From: Halomonas sp. HL-93
GTDB taxonomy: Bacteria; Pseudomonadota; Gammaproteobacteria; Pseudomonadales; Halomonadaceae
Direction of reading: 5' to 3'
DNA length: 64,000 nt
NCBI RefSeq assembly: GCF_900086985.1
Contig: NZ_LT593974.1
Span: forward strand, 2,604,001 to 2,668,000
In this document: one piece after another, positions 53,030 to 64,000 of the stretch
How the letters are laid out: each line of letters opens with the position of its first letter
How positions within the stretch are numbered: the stretch's first letter is position 1
Program-made: the position numbers and the translations under genes
Notes under the pieces: model-generated
The model's input: the letters and a program-made list of their open reading frames with translations, nothing else
Database searches by the model: none
What the model was told of the DNA's origin: nothing

Positions 53030-56029
53030 TTAATGGCCAACAGGCGGTGGCGCCAGCACCTCCCGGGCGCCGTTGGTACCCATCGATGACACCACGCCCG
53101 CACCTTCCATGGCCTCCACGAGGCGAGCGGCACGGTTATAGCCAATTTTAAAGCGCCGCTGCACTGCGGAAATCGATGCTTTACGCGTTTGCGTGACAAA
53201 CTGAACGGCTTCATCGTAAAGCGCGTCCTGCTCGGCGTCATCGCCATCGACTCCCTCGGCCTCAAGCCCAGCTAACGCGTCTGCCGAAACACCGCCCGAT
53301 AAAATCTCTTCGATATATTCCGGCTCACCGCGGCGCTTCCAGTCTTCCACCACACGATGTACCTCATCGTCGTCGACAAAAGCCCCGTGGATACGATTGG
53401 GCGGCCCCGACCCGGCGGGCAAGTACAGCATATCGCCATGCCCCAGCAGGCTTTCCGCGCCGCCCTGGTCCAAGATCGTGCGCGAATCAATCCGCGATGA
53501 CACCTGGAAGGCCATCCGCGAGGGAATATTGGCCTTGATCAAACCAGTGACCACGTCCACCGACGGGCGCTGAGTGGCAAGTATCAGGTGGATCCCTGCC
53601 GCACGGGCTTTTTGCGCCAGGCGAGCAATGAGCTCTTCGACCTTTTTGCCCACGATCATGAACATATCGGCGAATTCGTCGATCACCACCACGATGTAAG
53701 GCAGCTTCTCAAGTATCGGTGGCGTTTGGTGCATCTCCCAAGGCTGCGGCTCCCATAGCGGGTCAGCCACCTGGGCGCCAGCGCGCTCGGCTTCGTCCAG
53801 GCGGGCGTTAAAGCCGGCAATATTACGCACCCCCATAGCGGCCATCAGCTTATAGCGACGCTCCATTTCTGCCACACACCAGCGCAGGCTATTGGCTGCC
53901 TCTTTCATATCGGTAACTACCGGAGCCAACAGATGCGGAATACCGTCGTAGACAGATAGCTCCAGCATTTTTGGGTCGACCATGATCAGCTTTAGCTCAT
54001 CCGGCGTGGCCTTGAGCAGCATCGAAATTAGCATGGCGTTGACGCCCACCGACTTGCCCGACCCCGTGGTACCGGCCACGAGCAAATGCGGCATTTTGCC
54101 GAGATTGGCGACTACCGGCCCGCCACCAATGTCCTGCCCCAGGGCCATGGTCAGCGGTGATTTTTCCTGTTGATAGCGTTCGGAATCAATGACTTCGCGT
54201 AGCCTGATCATTGCCCGATGGGGATTTGGTATCTCAATACCGACCGTCGGCCGCCCTGGAATCACCTCGACCACGCGTACGCTCTTGACCATCAACGAAC
54301 GCGCCAAATCTTTGGCTAAGTTGCTGATTTTGGAAACTTTGACGCCCGCTGCGGGCTTAATTTCAAAGCGCGTAATCACTGGCCCGGGCCAGGTGTCGAC
54401 CACTTCAGCTTTGACGCCATACTCGCGCAGGCGTACTTCAAGCAGCTCGGCCATATCCGCCAACTGCTCATCGGTATAGTTGGGCTGATGTGGCTCAGCC
54501 GGGGTCAGCAGGCGCAAGCTCGGCACGTCGCCTTCGGGGTCGGGTATGTGATCGAAGGAGGGACGCTGATTTTGCAGATGTTCCACCGTCCACAGCGTCG
54601 GCCCGTTATCGGCCTCCTCTTGCTCGGCGGCAACCTCCGGGCTGAAGGTCGGCTCATGACGCGCAGGCGGAGGCGTCGATGCTTCCGGTACCTCGTCGTC
54701 ATCGCCCCATATCGGCTCGGGCACTACTTCAGGCACCCGATCCTTGTGCCGCTCGGCGTTCAATGACTCAGCGGCTTGTTCGGACGCTGCCTCATCCGGC
54801 ACGGGTGCCCACGGCTTGTCCTCAGCGGCGGAGAGCGGTGCTGAAGAAGCCGGCACAGCCTCTGGTTCACGGCGCGAGGCGCGCAGCGGTAATGGCTCGC
54901 GGGACGCTTCGTCGGCAGGCGATGCAGGCGTGGCCGTAAAAGGTGACGCAGCCGTCGAATCAGCGCTGTGATCACGTGCCGATGGTTCAATCTCGTGCGT
55001 TGCCTGCTGGCTGGCCGGTGGCGCAGTGGTCGGCAACTGTTCAGTGGCTGCGTCTGTTTCAGTAGCGGCTTCTTTGGCTATCTCTGGAGGCGTCGCCTGG
55101 GCGCGCGGCGCTGTCTTGAAAGCCGTGGCAGAAGGTGCTCGTGCGGCCGTCCAGGGGATAGACGTGTCCGTGACGTTATCACGGCCTGCTTGGTTGTCTT
55201 CCTCCATGTCGGTCGACATCGCAGGTTCGCGGCGTTTATCGCGACTGCTGCTCTCGGCCTTAGGCTCGGGCGCTGCTTTACGTTGCGTGGGCTCTGGGAC
55301 AGGTCGCGCTGCCGCTCGCTGCTTGGCTCGCTCACGGCGCGCCTGGCGACGCGCCGACCACCAACCACTCAAACGGCACAGGCGGCGGCCCACCTCATCG
55401 GCGACCTGCAGCCAGGACATGCCACTAAACAGCGGAAAACCGCTCAAAATCAGCGCAGCGGCAATCAACCCTACGCCGCCGCTGTTGACCAGCGGGCGTA
55501 GCGCACCCACCAGCCCTTCACCCAAAATACCTCCAGAGGCATAGGGCAGCAGGCTATCGGGGTTATAAAAATGCAGCGCGCCGAGCATGGTGGTGCCAAA
55601 CATCAGCAGCATCAGCCCCCCGGCGCGCACCGCTACGGCCACCGGGTCCAGCTCAAAGCGCACCTGGCGGGAGCGAACCAGCCACCAGGCCAAATAGCCG
55701 ACCATGCCTGGCCACCAGAGCGCACTGGCCCCCAGGAGCGAATAGAGGACGTCAGCAAGCCAGGCACCCACTGGCCCCATCCAGTTGCTGACCGCGGTTT
55801 CCGGCCCTTGGGATGACCAGCCGGGATCCGCTGGCGAATAACTAAACAGCGCCAGTAATAAAAATGTACATATCGCCAACAGCGCCACCACCACGCCATC
55901 GCGTGCGGCGCCCTGCAGGCGTAACCCAACCCGACGAGCTTTGTCCTTGGCGGCGTTGACCCGACCCGAAGACCCACTTTGGCGCGTGTTACGCTGTGTT
56001 CGCTTGTCGACCGCTTTATTCAATTTCAA
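53030..56029 (-). CDS. ftsK: DNA translocase FtsK
   Basis: Septum-located DNA pump that moves chromosome termini and triggers XerCD recombination. About 999 residues. Four membrane segments lie in the first 200 residues, a variable proline-, alanine- and glutamate-rich linker follows to about residue 490, and the RecA-like motor has Walker [15 protein letters not shown] and Walker [13 protein letters not shown]. The C-terminal gamma domain ([26 protein letters not shown]) recognises KOPS sites. The start is uncertain: TTG at 56029 has GGGAG six bases upstream, whereas an ATG at 56086 (MIQTRKW) has AGGA eight bases upstream. I prefer the first, since it leaves a basic N-terminus. It is divergent from aat. 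Confidence 0.9.
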   Translation of the reverse strand: MKLNKAVDKRTQRNTRQSGSSGRVNAAKDKARRVGLRLQGAARDGVVVALLAICTFLLLALFSYSPADPGWSSQGPETAVSNWMGPVGAWLADVLYSLLGASALWWPGMVGYLAWWLVRSRQVRFELDPVAVAVRAGGLMLLMFGTTMLGALHFYNPDSLLPYASGGILGEGLVGALRPLVNSGGVGLIAAALILSGFPLFSGMSWLQVADEVGRRLCRLSGWWSARRQARRERAKQRAAARPVPEPTQRKAAPEPKAESSSRDKRREPAMSTDMEEDNQAGRDNVTDTSIPWTAARAPSATAFKTAPRAQATPPEIAKEAATETDAATEQLPTTAPPASQQATHEIEPSARDHSADSTAASPFTATPASPADEASREPLPLRASRREPEAVPASSAPLSAAEDKPWAPVPDEAASEQAAESLNAERHKDRVPEVVPEPIWGDDDEVPEASTPPPARHEPTFSPEVAAEQEEADNGPTLWTVEHLQNQRPSFDHIPDPEGDVPSLRLLTPAEPHQPNYTDEQLADMAELLEVRLREYGVKAEVVDTWPGPVITRFEIKPAAGVKVSKISNLAKDLARSLMVKSVRVVEVIPGRPTVGIEIPNPHRAMIRLREVIDSERYQQEKSPLTMALGQDIGGGPVVANLGKMPHLLVAGTTGSGKSVGVNAMLISMLLKATPDELKLIMVDPKMLELSVYDGIPHLLAPVVTDMKEAANSLRWCVAEMERRYKLMAAMGVRNIAGFNARLDEAERAGAQVADPLWEPQPWEMHQTPPILEKLPYIVVVIDEFADMFMIVGKKVEELIARLAQKARAAGIHLILATQRPSVDVVTGLIKANIPSRMAFQVSSRIDSRTILDQGGAESLLGHGDMLYLPAGSGPPNRIHGAFVDDDEVHRVVEDWKRRGEPEYIEEILSGGVSADALAGLEAEGVDGDDAEQDALYDEAVQFVTQTRKASISAVQRRFKIGYNRAARLVEAMEGAGVVSSMGTNGAREVLAPPPVGH

Positions 56030-56158
56030 GCGACTCTCCCTTTTGCACCCGATGGCGTCGTTAATCCACTTGCGAGTTTGTATCATACCGAGCATCCTGC
56101 TGCCGTCACAGGGTCGTTGATCCGCACTTGTTATCGCTGCTAATGACCGGAGCACTCC

Positions 56159-56890
56159 ATGCTACCCTGGCTTTCCTCGCCAATGCCTCACTTTCCCCCC
56201 GTCACCTCGGCGCTGGGTTCGCCTAACGGCCTGCTCGCAGCGGGCGGCGAATTAACCCCCGATTGGCTGGTGGAAGCGTATCGGCACGGCATCTTTCCAT
56301 GGTACAGCGATAACGACCCCATTCTATGGTGGAGCCCTGATCCCCGCATGATACTCCTACCTGAACAATTTAAGCAGCGCCGCAGCTTAACAAAAAAGCT
56401 GCGCAATGCGGGATTTGAGATCACCGTCGACCAACATTTTGAACAAGTGATCGACGCCTGCGCCGCGCCACGGGACGAAGAACTGGGCACCTGGATTACC
56501 GATGACATGTATCACGCCTACTGTGACCTCAAAGCCCAGGGCATTGCCCACAGTATCGAGGTGCACCATCACCAGCGCTTGGTGGGCGGCCTTTATGGTG
56601 TCGCTATGGGGCCGGTGTTTTTCGGTGAGTCGATGTTTTCCCGCGTTCCCGACGCCTCAAAAGTGGCTTTAGCGCACCTGGTCCGCGCCATGCGCGACCA
56701 CGGCGGCAAGCTCATCGACTGCCAAATGCATACACCGCACTTGGCAAGCCTAGGCGCAACAACAGTCGCCCGAGCGACATTCATCAGCTATCTTGAAAAG
56801 TGGTTGCCAAGCTCTGCGTTTAGCTTTGCAACACCACCGGAGAACGCGCCCGTTGTGCCGCCTTCTCCGTGGCTATCGGCTATCGCCTGA
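56159..56890 (+). CDS. aat: Leucyl/phenylalanyl-tRNA-protein transferase
   Basis: Adds leucine or phenylalanine to N-terminal lysine or arginine, creating N-degrons read by ClpS. 243 residues. Motifs include [29 protein letters not shown] near the N-terminus, [15 protein letters not shown] and [22 protein letters not shown]. The gene is about 80 bases upstream of bpt on the same strand, the standard aat-bpt-infA arrangement; clpS and clpA are a few kilobases away. Confidence 0.96.
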   Translation: MLPWLSSPMPHFPPVTSALGSPNGLLAAGGELTPDWLVEAYRHGIFPWYSDNDPILWWSPDPRMILLPEQFKQRRSLTKKLRNAGFEITVDQHFEQVIDACAAPRDEELGTWITDDMYHAYCDLKAQGIAHSIEVHHHQRLVGGLYGVAMGPVFFGESMFSRVPDASKVALAHLVRAMRDHGGKLIDCQMHTPHLASLGATTVARATFISYLEKWLPSSAFSFATPPENAPVVPPSPWLSAIA

Positions 56891-56971
56891 CGCAATTTAC
56901 CGGTATCTATTTTACAAGCACCTTTTTTACAGGCTAACGGTGCCAACGCTAACGGAACCAGGAGGCAAACT

Positions 56972-57706
56972 GTGAGCAGCAACGCTCCCCGCCGGCTTGT
57001 ACGCGATTTGCGCTTCTTTTTGACAGTGCCCCACGCCTGTAGCTATCTGCCCGACAAAGAAGCCACCACGCTGTTCCTGGACCCTCAGGAATCGCCCATG
57101 CCCGGTGTCTATGACTCCTTGTCCCTGCTCGGGTTTCGGCGCAGCGGTCGACATTTATACCGTCCCCATTGCGAAGGCTGTAACGCTTGCCGCTCCGTAC
57201 GCGTGCCGGTCGAACGCTTTAGCCCGAACCGAACGCAGCGGCGAATCACCCGGCGCAATGCGGATATCACCACGCGCATCACCAAAGCATACTTTGATGC
57301 GCGCCATTACGCGCTTTACGCTGACTATATTAACCACCGCCATGCCGATGGCGACATGTACCCCCCAAGCCATGAACAGTATCGAACGTTTTTGACCCTG
57401 GACGAACCCTATGCTCAATTAATGGAGCTTTATCTTGAGGATCGCCTGATTGGAGTGGCTGCCTTCGACCAGCTTGAGCACGGCCTTTCAGCGATTTATA
57501 CCTTTTTCAGCGTCGACGAATCCCTGGATAAGCGCTCGCTGGGCACTCTGGCTATATTACGGCTCATCGACTTGGCCCGCGACAAGCAACTGCCCCACCT
57601 TTACCTGGGTTACTGGATAGAAGCGTGTCGAAAAATGCGCTATAAGCAGAATTTTACCCCCCTTGAGGTGCTCGACGGCCGCCAGTGGCGAGAATTAATT
57701 CGCTAA
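56972..57706 (+). CDS. bpt: Aspartate/glutamate leucyltransferase (Bpt, ATE family)
   Basis: Transfers leucine to N-terminal aspartate or glutamate of proteins, the bacterial counterpart of eukaryotic arginyltransferase. 244 residues. HACSYLPDKEATTLFLDP is the N-terminal signature, HCEGCNACRSVRVPV carries the conserved cysteine pair, and GYWIEACRKMRYKQNFTPLEVL is the C-terminal signature. The start is GTG with AGGAGG six bases upstream, a strong site. It lies between aat and infA. Confidence 0.95.
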   Translation: MSSNAPRRLVRDLRFFLTVPHACSYLPDKEATTLFLDPQESPMPGVYDSLSLLGFRRSGRHLYRPHCEGCNACRSVRVPVERFSPNRTQRRITRRNADITTRITKAYFDARHYALYADYINHRHADGDMYPPSHEQYRTFLTLDEPYAQLMELYLEDRLIGVAAFDQLEHGLSAIYTFFSVDESLDKRSLGTLAILRLIDLARDKQLPHLYLGYWIEACRKMRYKQNFTPLEVLDGRQWRELIR

Positions 57707-57844
57707 TCAGCCACGCTTTTTTGCCTTGACGCCAGGCTTACGGCACAATATAGCGCTATTCGAGGTGGTGCTGGCTATCAGGCACCGCATGCCCAGTCGT
57801 TTTGAGCACACCTATTACGTTGAATTAAGTGAGGAACTGCCTAT

Positions 57845-58063
57845 ATGGCACGCGAAGATCATATTGAAATGGAAGGCGTTATTGTCGATACCCTGCCCAA
57901 CACCATGTTCCGTGTTGAGCTGGAAAACGGTCACGTCGTTACAGCGCATATCTCTGGCAAAATGCGCAAAAACTACATCCGCATCCTGACCGGCGATAAA
58001 GTAAAAGTTGAGCTCACGCCTTACGATCTCTCCAAAGGCCGCATCGTTTACCGCTCACGCTAA
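57845..58063 (+). CDS. infA: Translation initiation factor IF-1
   Basis: Single OB-fold factor that binds the ribosomal A site during initiation. 72 residues, near-identical to the family: [42 protein letters not shown] and the end [17 protein letters not shown] lies about nine bases before the ATG. It is about 140 bases from bpt and convergent with clpA. Confidence 0.97.
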   Translation: MAREDHIEMEGVIVDTLPNTMFRVELENGHVVTAHISGKMRKNYIRILTGDKVKVELTPYDLSKGRIVYRSR

Positions 58064-58145
58064 CAGCGCCCAGCACGGCGTGAATCAGCGCCCTGCCCTC
58101 TTTTACTCGTCCAGCGCTACCGATGCCTGCCTGCCAAAACGACAA

Positions 58146-58166
58146 CGCCCCGTCAATGACAGGGCG
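58146..58166 (-). terminator. Hairpin between clpA and infA
   Basis: CGCCC and GGGCG pair around a GTCA/TGAC inner helix with mismatches and a tight loop. The minus side reads TTGTCGTTTTGG, a weak U-tract. It may terminate clpA; the plus side after it has no T-run. Confidence 0.4.
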
Positions 58167-58197
58167 CTGCGTAGAAGTCTGGATAGCTAAGCGCCCA

Positions 58198-60474
58198 TTA
58201 GGGCGCATCGGCCATTTCCGACTCGGTTGACAAGCGTAACTCGCCTTCCTCCAAGCTGACGTGCACGATCCCGCCCTGCTCGGCAAGCTCGCCAAACAGA
58301 ATCATCTCTGCCAGCGGCTTTTTGAGCTTCTCTTGGATCAAGCGCGCCATCGGGCGTGCCCCCATGTCCGGATCGTAGCCTTGATCCGCCAGCCAATCGC
58401 GCGCCATATCGTCGACTTCCAACTGAACGCGCTTCTCGTCCAACTGTGCTTGTAGCTCGATCAGGAACTTGTCGACAACGTTGCGGACTACCGAAGTCGG
58501 TAGCGAATGGAACTGGATAATGCCGTCCAGGCGGTTGCGGAATTCCGGCGAGAAGGTACGGCGAATGACTTCCATCGCATCGGTCGAATGGTCCTGATGC
58601 TGGAAACCGATCGAGCGGCGCGATGCCTGCTCGGCCCCGGCATTGGAGGTCATGATCAGGATAACGTGACGGAAGTCTGCTTCGCGGCCGTTGTTATCGG
58701 TCAGGCGGCCGTGGTCCATCACCTGCAGCAGCAGGTTGAAGACTTCCGGGTGCGCTTTCTCGATCTCATCCAACAGCAGCACGCAGTGCGGCTGCTTGGT
58801 GACGGCTTCAGTCAGCAGGCCGCCCTGATCGTAGCCAACATAGCCCGGAGGCGCACCGATCAGGCGTGACACGGTATGCCGCTCCATGTACTCCGACATA
58901 TCGAAACGCACAAGCTCAATACCCATGATATGCGAGAGCTGCTTGGCCACTTCGGTTTTACCTACCCCCGTCGGCCCAGCAAACAGGAAGCTGCCCACCG
59001 GCTTGTCGGGCGACTTCAAGCCAGCACGCGACAGTTTAATGGCAGCAGACAGCGTATCGATGGCCTCGTCCTGACCAAATACCAGCATTTTCAAGTCGCG
59101 GTCGAGTTTTTCAAGCAGCTTGCGATCCGAACTGGACACGCTCTTCGGCGGAATGCGGGCAATCGATGCCACAACCGCTTCCACCTGCTCCACATCGATG
59201 GTCTTGGCGCGCACTTCAGGCGGTAGCAGACGCTGGTGGGCACCGGCTTCATCAATCACGTCGATGGCTTTATCCGGTAGGTAGCGGTCGTTGATATAGC
59301 GATCCGCCAGACGCGCCGCGCTTTCAAGCGCCCCATCGGTATATTTAAGTTCGTGGTGTTCTTCAAACCGCGAACGCAGCCCCTGAAGAATCTTGATGGT
59401 ATCTTCCACCGACGGCGCCATCACATCGACTTTCTGGAAGCGACGCGCCAAGGCACGGTCTTTCTCAAAGATACCGCGGAATTCTTGGAAGGTAGTCGAG
59501 CCAATGCAGCGCAGCTCGCCCGAGGAAAGCAGAGGTTTGAGCAGGTTAGAGGCATCCATCACACCGCCAGACGCCGCACCCGCACCAATCACGGTATGTA
59601 TCTCGTCGATAAACAATACCGCATTGGGCTGCTTACGTAGCTCGCCGAGCAGGCTCTTCAGGCGCTTCTCGAAGTCACCACGGTACTTTGTACCGGCCAG
59701 CAGTGCGCCCATATCCAGCGAATACACCACCGCATCGGCGATAACATCAGGGACGTCTTCTTCGACGATGCGCTTGGCTAACCCTTCAGCAACGGCCGTC
59801 TTGCCAACACCGGCTTCGCCGACCAGCAGCGGGTTGTTTTTGCGGCGACGGGCAAGAATCTGCACCACGCGCTCAAGCTCGTGATCGCGACCGATCAAGG
59901 GGTCGATTTTGCCCAGCCGCGCCTGCTCGTTGAGGTTGGTGGCATAGCCGGTAAGCGGGTGAGCCGCGCCTTCGGCGCTGCCTTCCTCGGCTTCTTCGCC
60001 TTCCTGCTGGGAAGGCGATGGTGAAGGGCCATGCCCCGCGACCTTAGAGATGCCATGCGCGATGTAGTTAACCGCGTCTACCCGGGCAACATTCTGCTGC
60101 TTGAGGAAATAAACCGCTTGGCTTTCCTGCTCAGAGAAAATCGCCACCAGTACGTTCGCGCCGGTAACTTCACTTTTACCAGACGACTGTACGTGGAAAA
60201 CGGCGCGCTGGAGCACCCGCTGAAAGCCCAGTGTCGGCTGCGTTTCGCGGTCGCCTTGGCCTTCAGGAATCAGAGGAGTGGTCGAGTTGATGAAGTCCTG
60301 CAAATCGGACCGCAGCTTGTCGAGGTTTGCCCCACAGGCTTTCAATACATCCAACGCCGAAGCGTTGTCCAAGAGCGCGAGCAACAGGTGCTCGACGGTC
60401 ATGAACTCATGACGCTTGGAGCGCGCCACGGTGAAAGCCGTGTTCAGGGTCAGTTCAAGTTCTTTGCTCAGCAT
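58198..60474 (-). CDS. clpA: ATP-dependent Clp protease ATP-binding subunit ClpA
   Basis: Hexameric AAA+ unfoldase that feeds ClpP. 758 residues. The N-domain (about 1-140) binds ClpS. Two AAA+ modules follow, with Walker A GEAGVGKTAVAEG and GPTGVGKTEVAK, and Walker B VLFIDEIHT and VLLLDEIEKAHP. The IGF tripeptide that docks to ClpP is in RRSIGFQHQ. It lies 139 bases downstream of clpS, as is usual. The neighbours aat and bpt make N-end-rule substrates for this machine. Confidence 0.96.
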   Translation of the reverse strand: MLSKELELTLNTAFTVARSKRHEFMTVEHLLLALLDNASALDVLKACGANLDKLRSDLQDFINSTTPLIPEGQGDRETQPTLGFQRVLQRAVFHVQSSGKSEVTGANVLVAIFSEQESQAVYFLKQQNVARVDAVNYIAHGISKVAGHGPSPSPSQQEGEEAEEGSAEGAAHPLTGYATNLNEQARLGKIDPLIGRDHELERVVQILARRRKNNPLLVGEAGVGKTAVAEGLAKRIVEEDVPDVIADAVVYSLDMGALLAGTKYRGDFEKRLKSLLGELRKQPNAVLFIDEIHTVIGAGAASGGVMDASNLLKPLLSSGELRCIGSTTFQEFRGIFEKDRALARRFQKVDVMAPSVEDTIKILQGLRSRFEEHHELKYTDGALESAARLADRYINDRYLPDKAIDVIDEAGAHQRLLPPEVRAKTIDVEQVEAVVASIARIPPKSVSSSDRKLLEKLDRDLKMLVFGQDEAIDTLSAAIKLSRAGLKSPDKPVGSFLFAGPTGVGKTEVAKQLSHIMGIELVRFDMSEYMERHTVSRLIGAPPGYVGYDQGGLLTEAVTKQPHCVLLLDEIEKAHPEVFNLLLQVMDHGRLTDNNGREADFRHVILIMTSNAGAEQASRRSIGFQHQDHSTDAMEVIRRTFSPEFRNRLDGIIQFHSLPTSVVRNVVDKFLIELQAQLDEKRVQLEVDDMARDWLADQGYDPDMGARPMARLIQEKLKKPLAEMILFGELAEQGGIVHVSLEEGELRLSTESEMADAP

Positions 60475-60613
60475 GGCAGTCCCCTTTTCGCTACACCCTA
60501 GGGCATATCGCCACCTAGGACTTGCGTCGGATCAGTTTAATCGACCGGCACTTTCAAACATCGGGTACAAATCGAACAGTTGCAAGCCCACCTACCGATT
60601 TTTTTCAACGCTC

Positions 60614-60988
60614 TCAATCGGCGGCTTCAATGTCGCTCATTAAAGGATGCTCGCACTCACGGGCGTATTCATTCACTTGGTAACTTTTAGTTTCAGCAAT
60701 ATCGCGGGTAAACACACCACAGGTAGCTTTCCCCTGAGTATGCACCGCTAACATCACCTGGACGGCTTTTTCACTGTCCATGTTAAAGAAGCCTTGCAGC
60801 ACTTCGATGACAAACTCCATCGGCGTAAAGTCATCGTTGTGAAGCACCACCTTAAATAGCGGCGGCTGAGCCAGCTCAGGCTCGGCAGACTGCACCGTCA
60901 GGTCGTCATCGTATTCAGGCATATCGGGGCGCGTCATGCCCGCTTCAAGCGAAGACGCCTCCGGGTATGAACTGTCGGTATGGGGCAT
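60614..60988 (-). CDS. clpS: ATP-dependent Clp protease adaptor ClpS
   Basis: Small adaptor that binds N-terminal leucine, phenylalanine, tyrosine or tryptophan and delivers them to ClpA. 124 residues. The core is [24 protein letters not shown] followed by [23 protein letters not shown]; the N-D-D residues form the amino-acid pocket. The N-terminal 40 residues are acidic and variable. The start at 60988 is my choice, since earlier frame codons are TTG and there is no strong ribosome-binding site; the ATG 17 codons further in is an alternative. Confidence 0.93.
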   Translation of the reverse strand: MPHTDSSYPEASSLEAGMTRPDMPEYDDDLTVQSAEPELAQPPLFKVVLHNDDFTPMEFVIEVLQGFFNMDSEKAVQVMLAVHTQGKATCGVFTRDIAETKSYQVNEYARECEHPLMSDIEAAD

Positions 60989-61113
60989 AAGCAGCAAGGT
61001 TTATCATCTCTCGGCCGACGGGCAACGTCCTAGGTAGCGATGTGCTATATAGTCAGACGTGCGCAATCAGCAAGGGTTCATGGAAAAATCAAAATTATCA
61101 CATCGTGCCGGAC

Positions 61114-61144
61114 AAAAAACCCCCGCCCGACAAGCGGGCGAGGG
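61114..61144 (-). terminator. icd terminator
   Basis: CCCCCGCCCG (61120-61129) pairs with CGGGCGAGGG (61135-61144), ten pairs including one G-T, over a five-base loop. On the minus strand six T residues follow (61119-61114). It lies 25 bases beyond the icd stop. Confidence 0.92.
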
Positions 61145-61169
61145 CTTAACGCTACGGAATCGAACTGCG

Positions 61170-63659
<2,490 letters not shown>

Positions 63660-64000
63660 ATGAGCAACCTATATTTACTGCATAAACCCTACCGCATGCT
63701 GTCCCAGTTCACCGACCCCCAGGGCCGCGCCACCCTGGCGGATGTGATTGACGTGCCAGACGTTTATGCCGCCGGTCGGCTCGACTACGACTCGGAAGGC
63801 CTGCTGCTGCTCAGCGATGATGGCAGCCTGATTCACCGCATTGCCCATCCGCGCCATAAACAACCGAAAACCTACTGGGTTCAGCTCGAAGGGCGAATCG
63901 ACGACGACGCCCTACACGCGCTGAAAAGCGGCGTGGCGCTAAAAGACGGGCCCACGCTGCCTGCCAAGGCGCGGCGTATCGACCCACCCAACATCGCCCC
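63660..64000 (+). CDS. rluE: 23S rRNA pseudouridine synthase RluE-like, partial
   Basis: First 113 residues of a pseudouridine synthase of the RsuA/RluE group; it runs off the window edge without a stop. In E. coli RluE modifies U2457 of 23S rRNA. LLHKPYRMLSQFTDPQGRATL and the catalytic segment VYAAGRLDYDSEGLLLLSDDG (with the nucleophilic aspartate in GRLD) closely match RluE, including KSGVALKDGPTLPA further on. No S4 domain precedes the catalytic part. I start at 63660; an in-frame ATG 14 codons upstream has no ribosome-binding site. Adjacent to icd, as in E. coli. Confidence 0.9.
   Translation, partial: MSNLYLLHKPYRMLSQFTDPQGRATLADVIDVPDVYAAGRLDYDSEGLLLLSDDGSLIHRIAHPRHKQPKTYWVQLEGRIDDDALHALKSGVALKDGPTLPAKARRIDPPNIA

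Noticed and set aside
54968..55544. Two long open frames opposite the ftsK linker
   Set aside because: The alanine-, proline- and glutamate-rich linker has few antisense stops; low complexity explains them.

Overview
The window reads as chromosomal DNA of a gammaproteobacterium close to Halomonas (Halomonadaceae). The pointers are the protein sequences and gene neighbourhoods (rlmKL-rmf-pyrD, ftsK-lolA-rarA, aat-bpt-infA / clpA-clpS / icd-rluE, nrdR-ribD-ribBA-ribH-nusB-thiL-pgpA), a monomeric NADP-isocitrate dehydrogenase, a 1607-residue NAD-glutamate dehydrogenase and TRAP-type uptake. The genus is an inference from overall protein character; no 16S gene is present. Coding density is high. 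I saw no prophage, insertion sequence, CRISPR array or plasmid gene.

Layout. 0-3 kb: hslR and yrfG, divergent from nudE, then a YdgJ-like oxidoreductase. 2.9-4.8 kb: two convergent, unrelated HExxH proteins. 4.9-10 kb: a YihY-type membrane protein, tRNA-Ser(GGA), a YiiD_C hotdog protein, a nitroreductase, queF and a YadGH-type ABC exporter. 10.0-10.7 kb: a tandem array of three tRNA-Glu/tRNA-Gly pairs with a broken extra tRNA-Gly fragment, read from a promoter with a GC-rich discriminator. 11-15.6 kb: a DctPQM TRAP transporter and a gamma-glutamyltransferase-family enzyme. 15.7-23.8 kb: msrB, a PAS-containing chemoreceptor, a Lon-family protease, a DUF945 protein, pgpA and thiL. 23.9-27.7 kb: nusB and the riboflavin genes up to nrdR.

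27.8-34.9 kb: an isolated GH13 sugar phosphorylase-like gene, dsbG, a pair of YeeE/YedE sulfur-transport-like proteins behind an AT-rich palindrome, a YlqF-type GTPase, alaA and htpX. 35-37 kb: a lower-GC pair in which a short MetE-like methyltransferase overlaps a diguanylate cyclase. 37-50 kb: pdxB, a WGR-like small protein, a glutaredoxin-like protein, rlmKL, rmf with a long foldable leader, pyrD, gdhB, trmA and murI. 50-64 kb: a hemerythrin-like protein lacking part of its metal site, rarA, lolA, ftsK, aat, bpt, infA, clpA, clpS, icd and the start of rluE, cut by the window edge.

Functional themes. Protein quality control and the N-end rule are concentrated here: aat and bpt attach leucine or phenylalanine to protein N-termini, ClpS recognises such N-termini and passes them to ClpA, with lon, htpX and hslR elsewhere in the window. 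Ribosome-state factors (rmf, infA, ylqF, rlmKL, trmA, rluE) and cofactor supply (riboflavin, thiamine phosphate, pyridoxal phosphate, queuosine) are also well represented. Most genes are ordinary core genes. The spots most worth a second look are the rmf leader, the MetE-like/diguanylate cyclase pair, the convergent metallopeptidase-like pair, the TRAP/GGT unit, the tRNA array with its remnant, and the palindrome in front of the YeeE/YedE pair.
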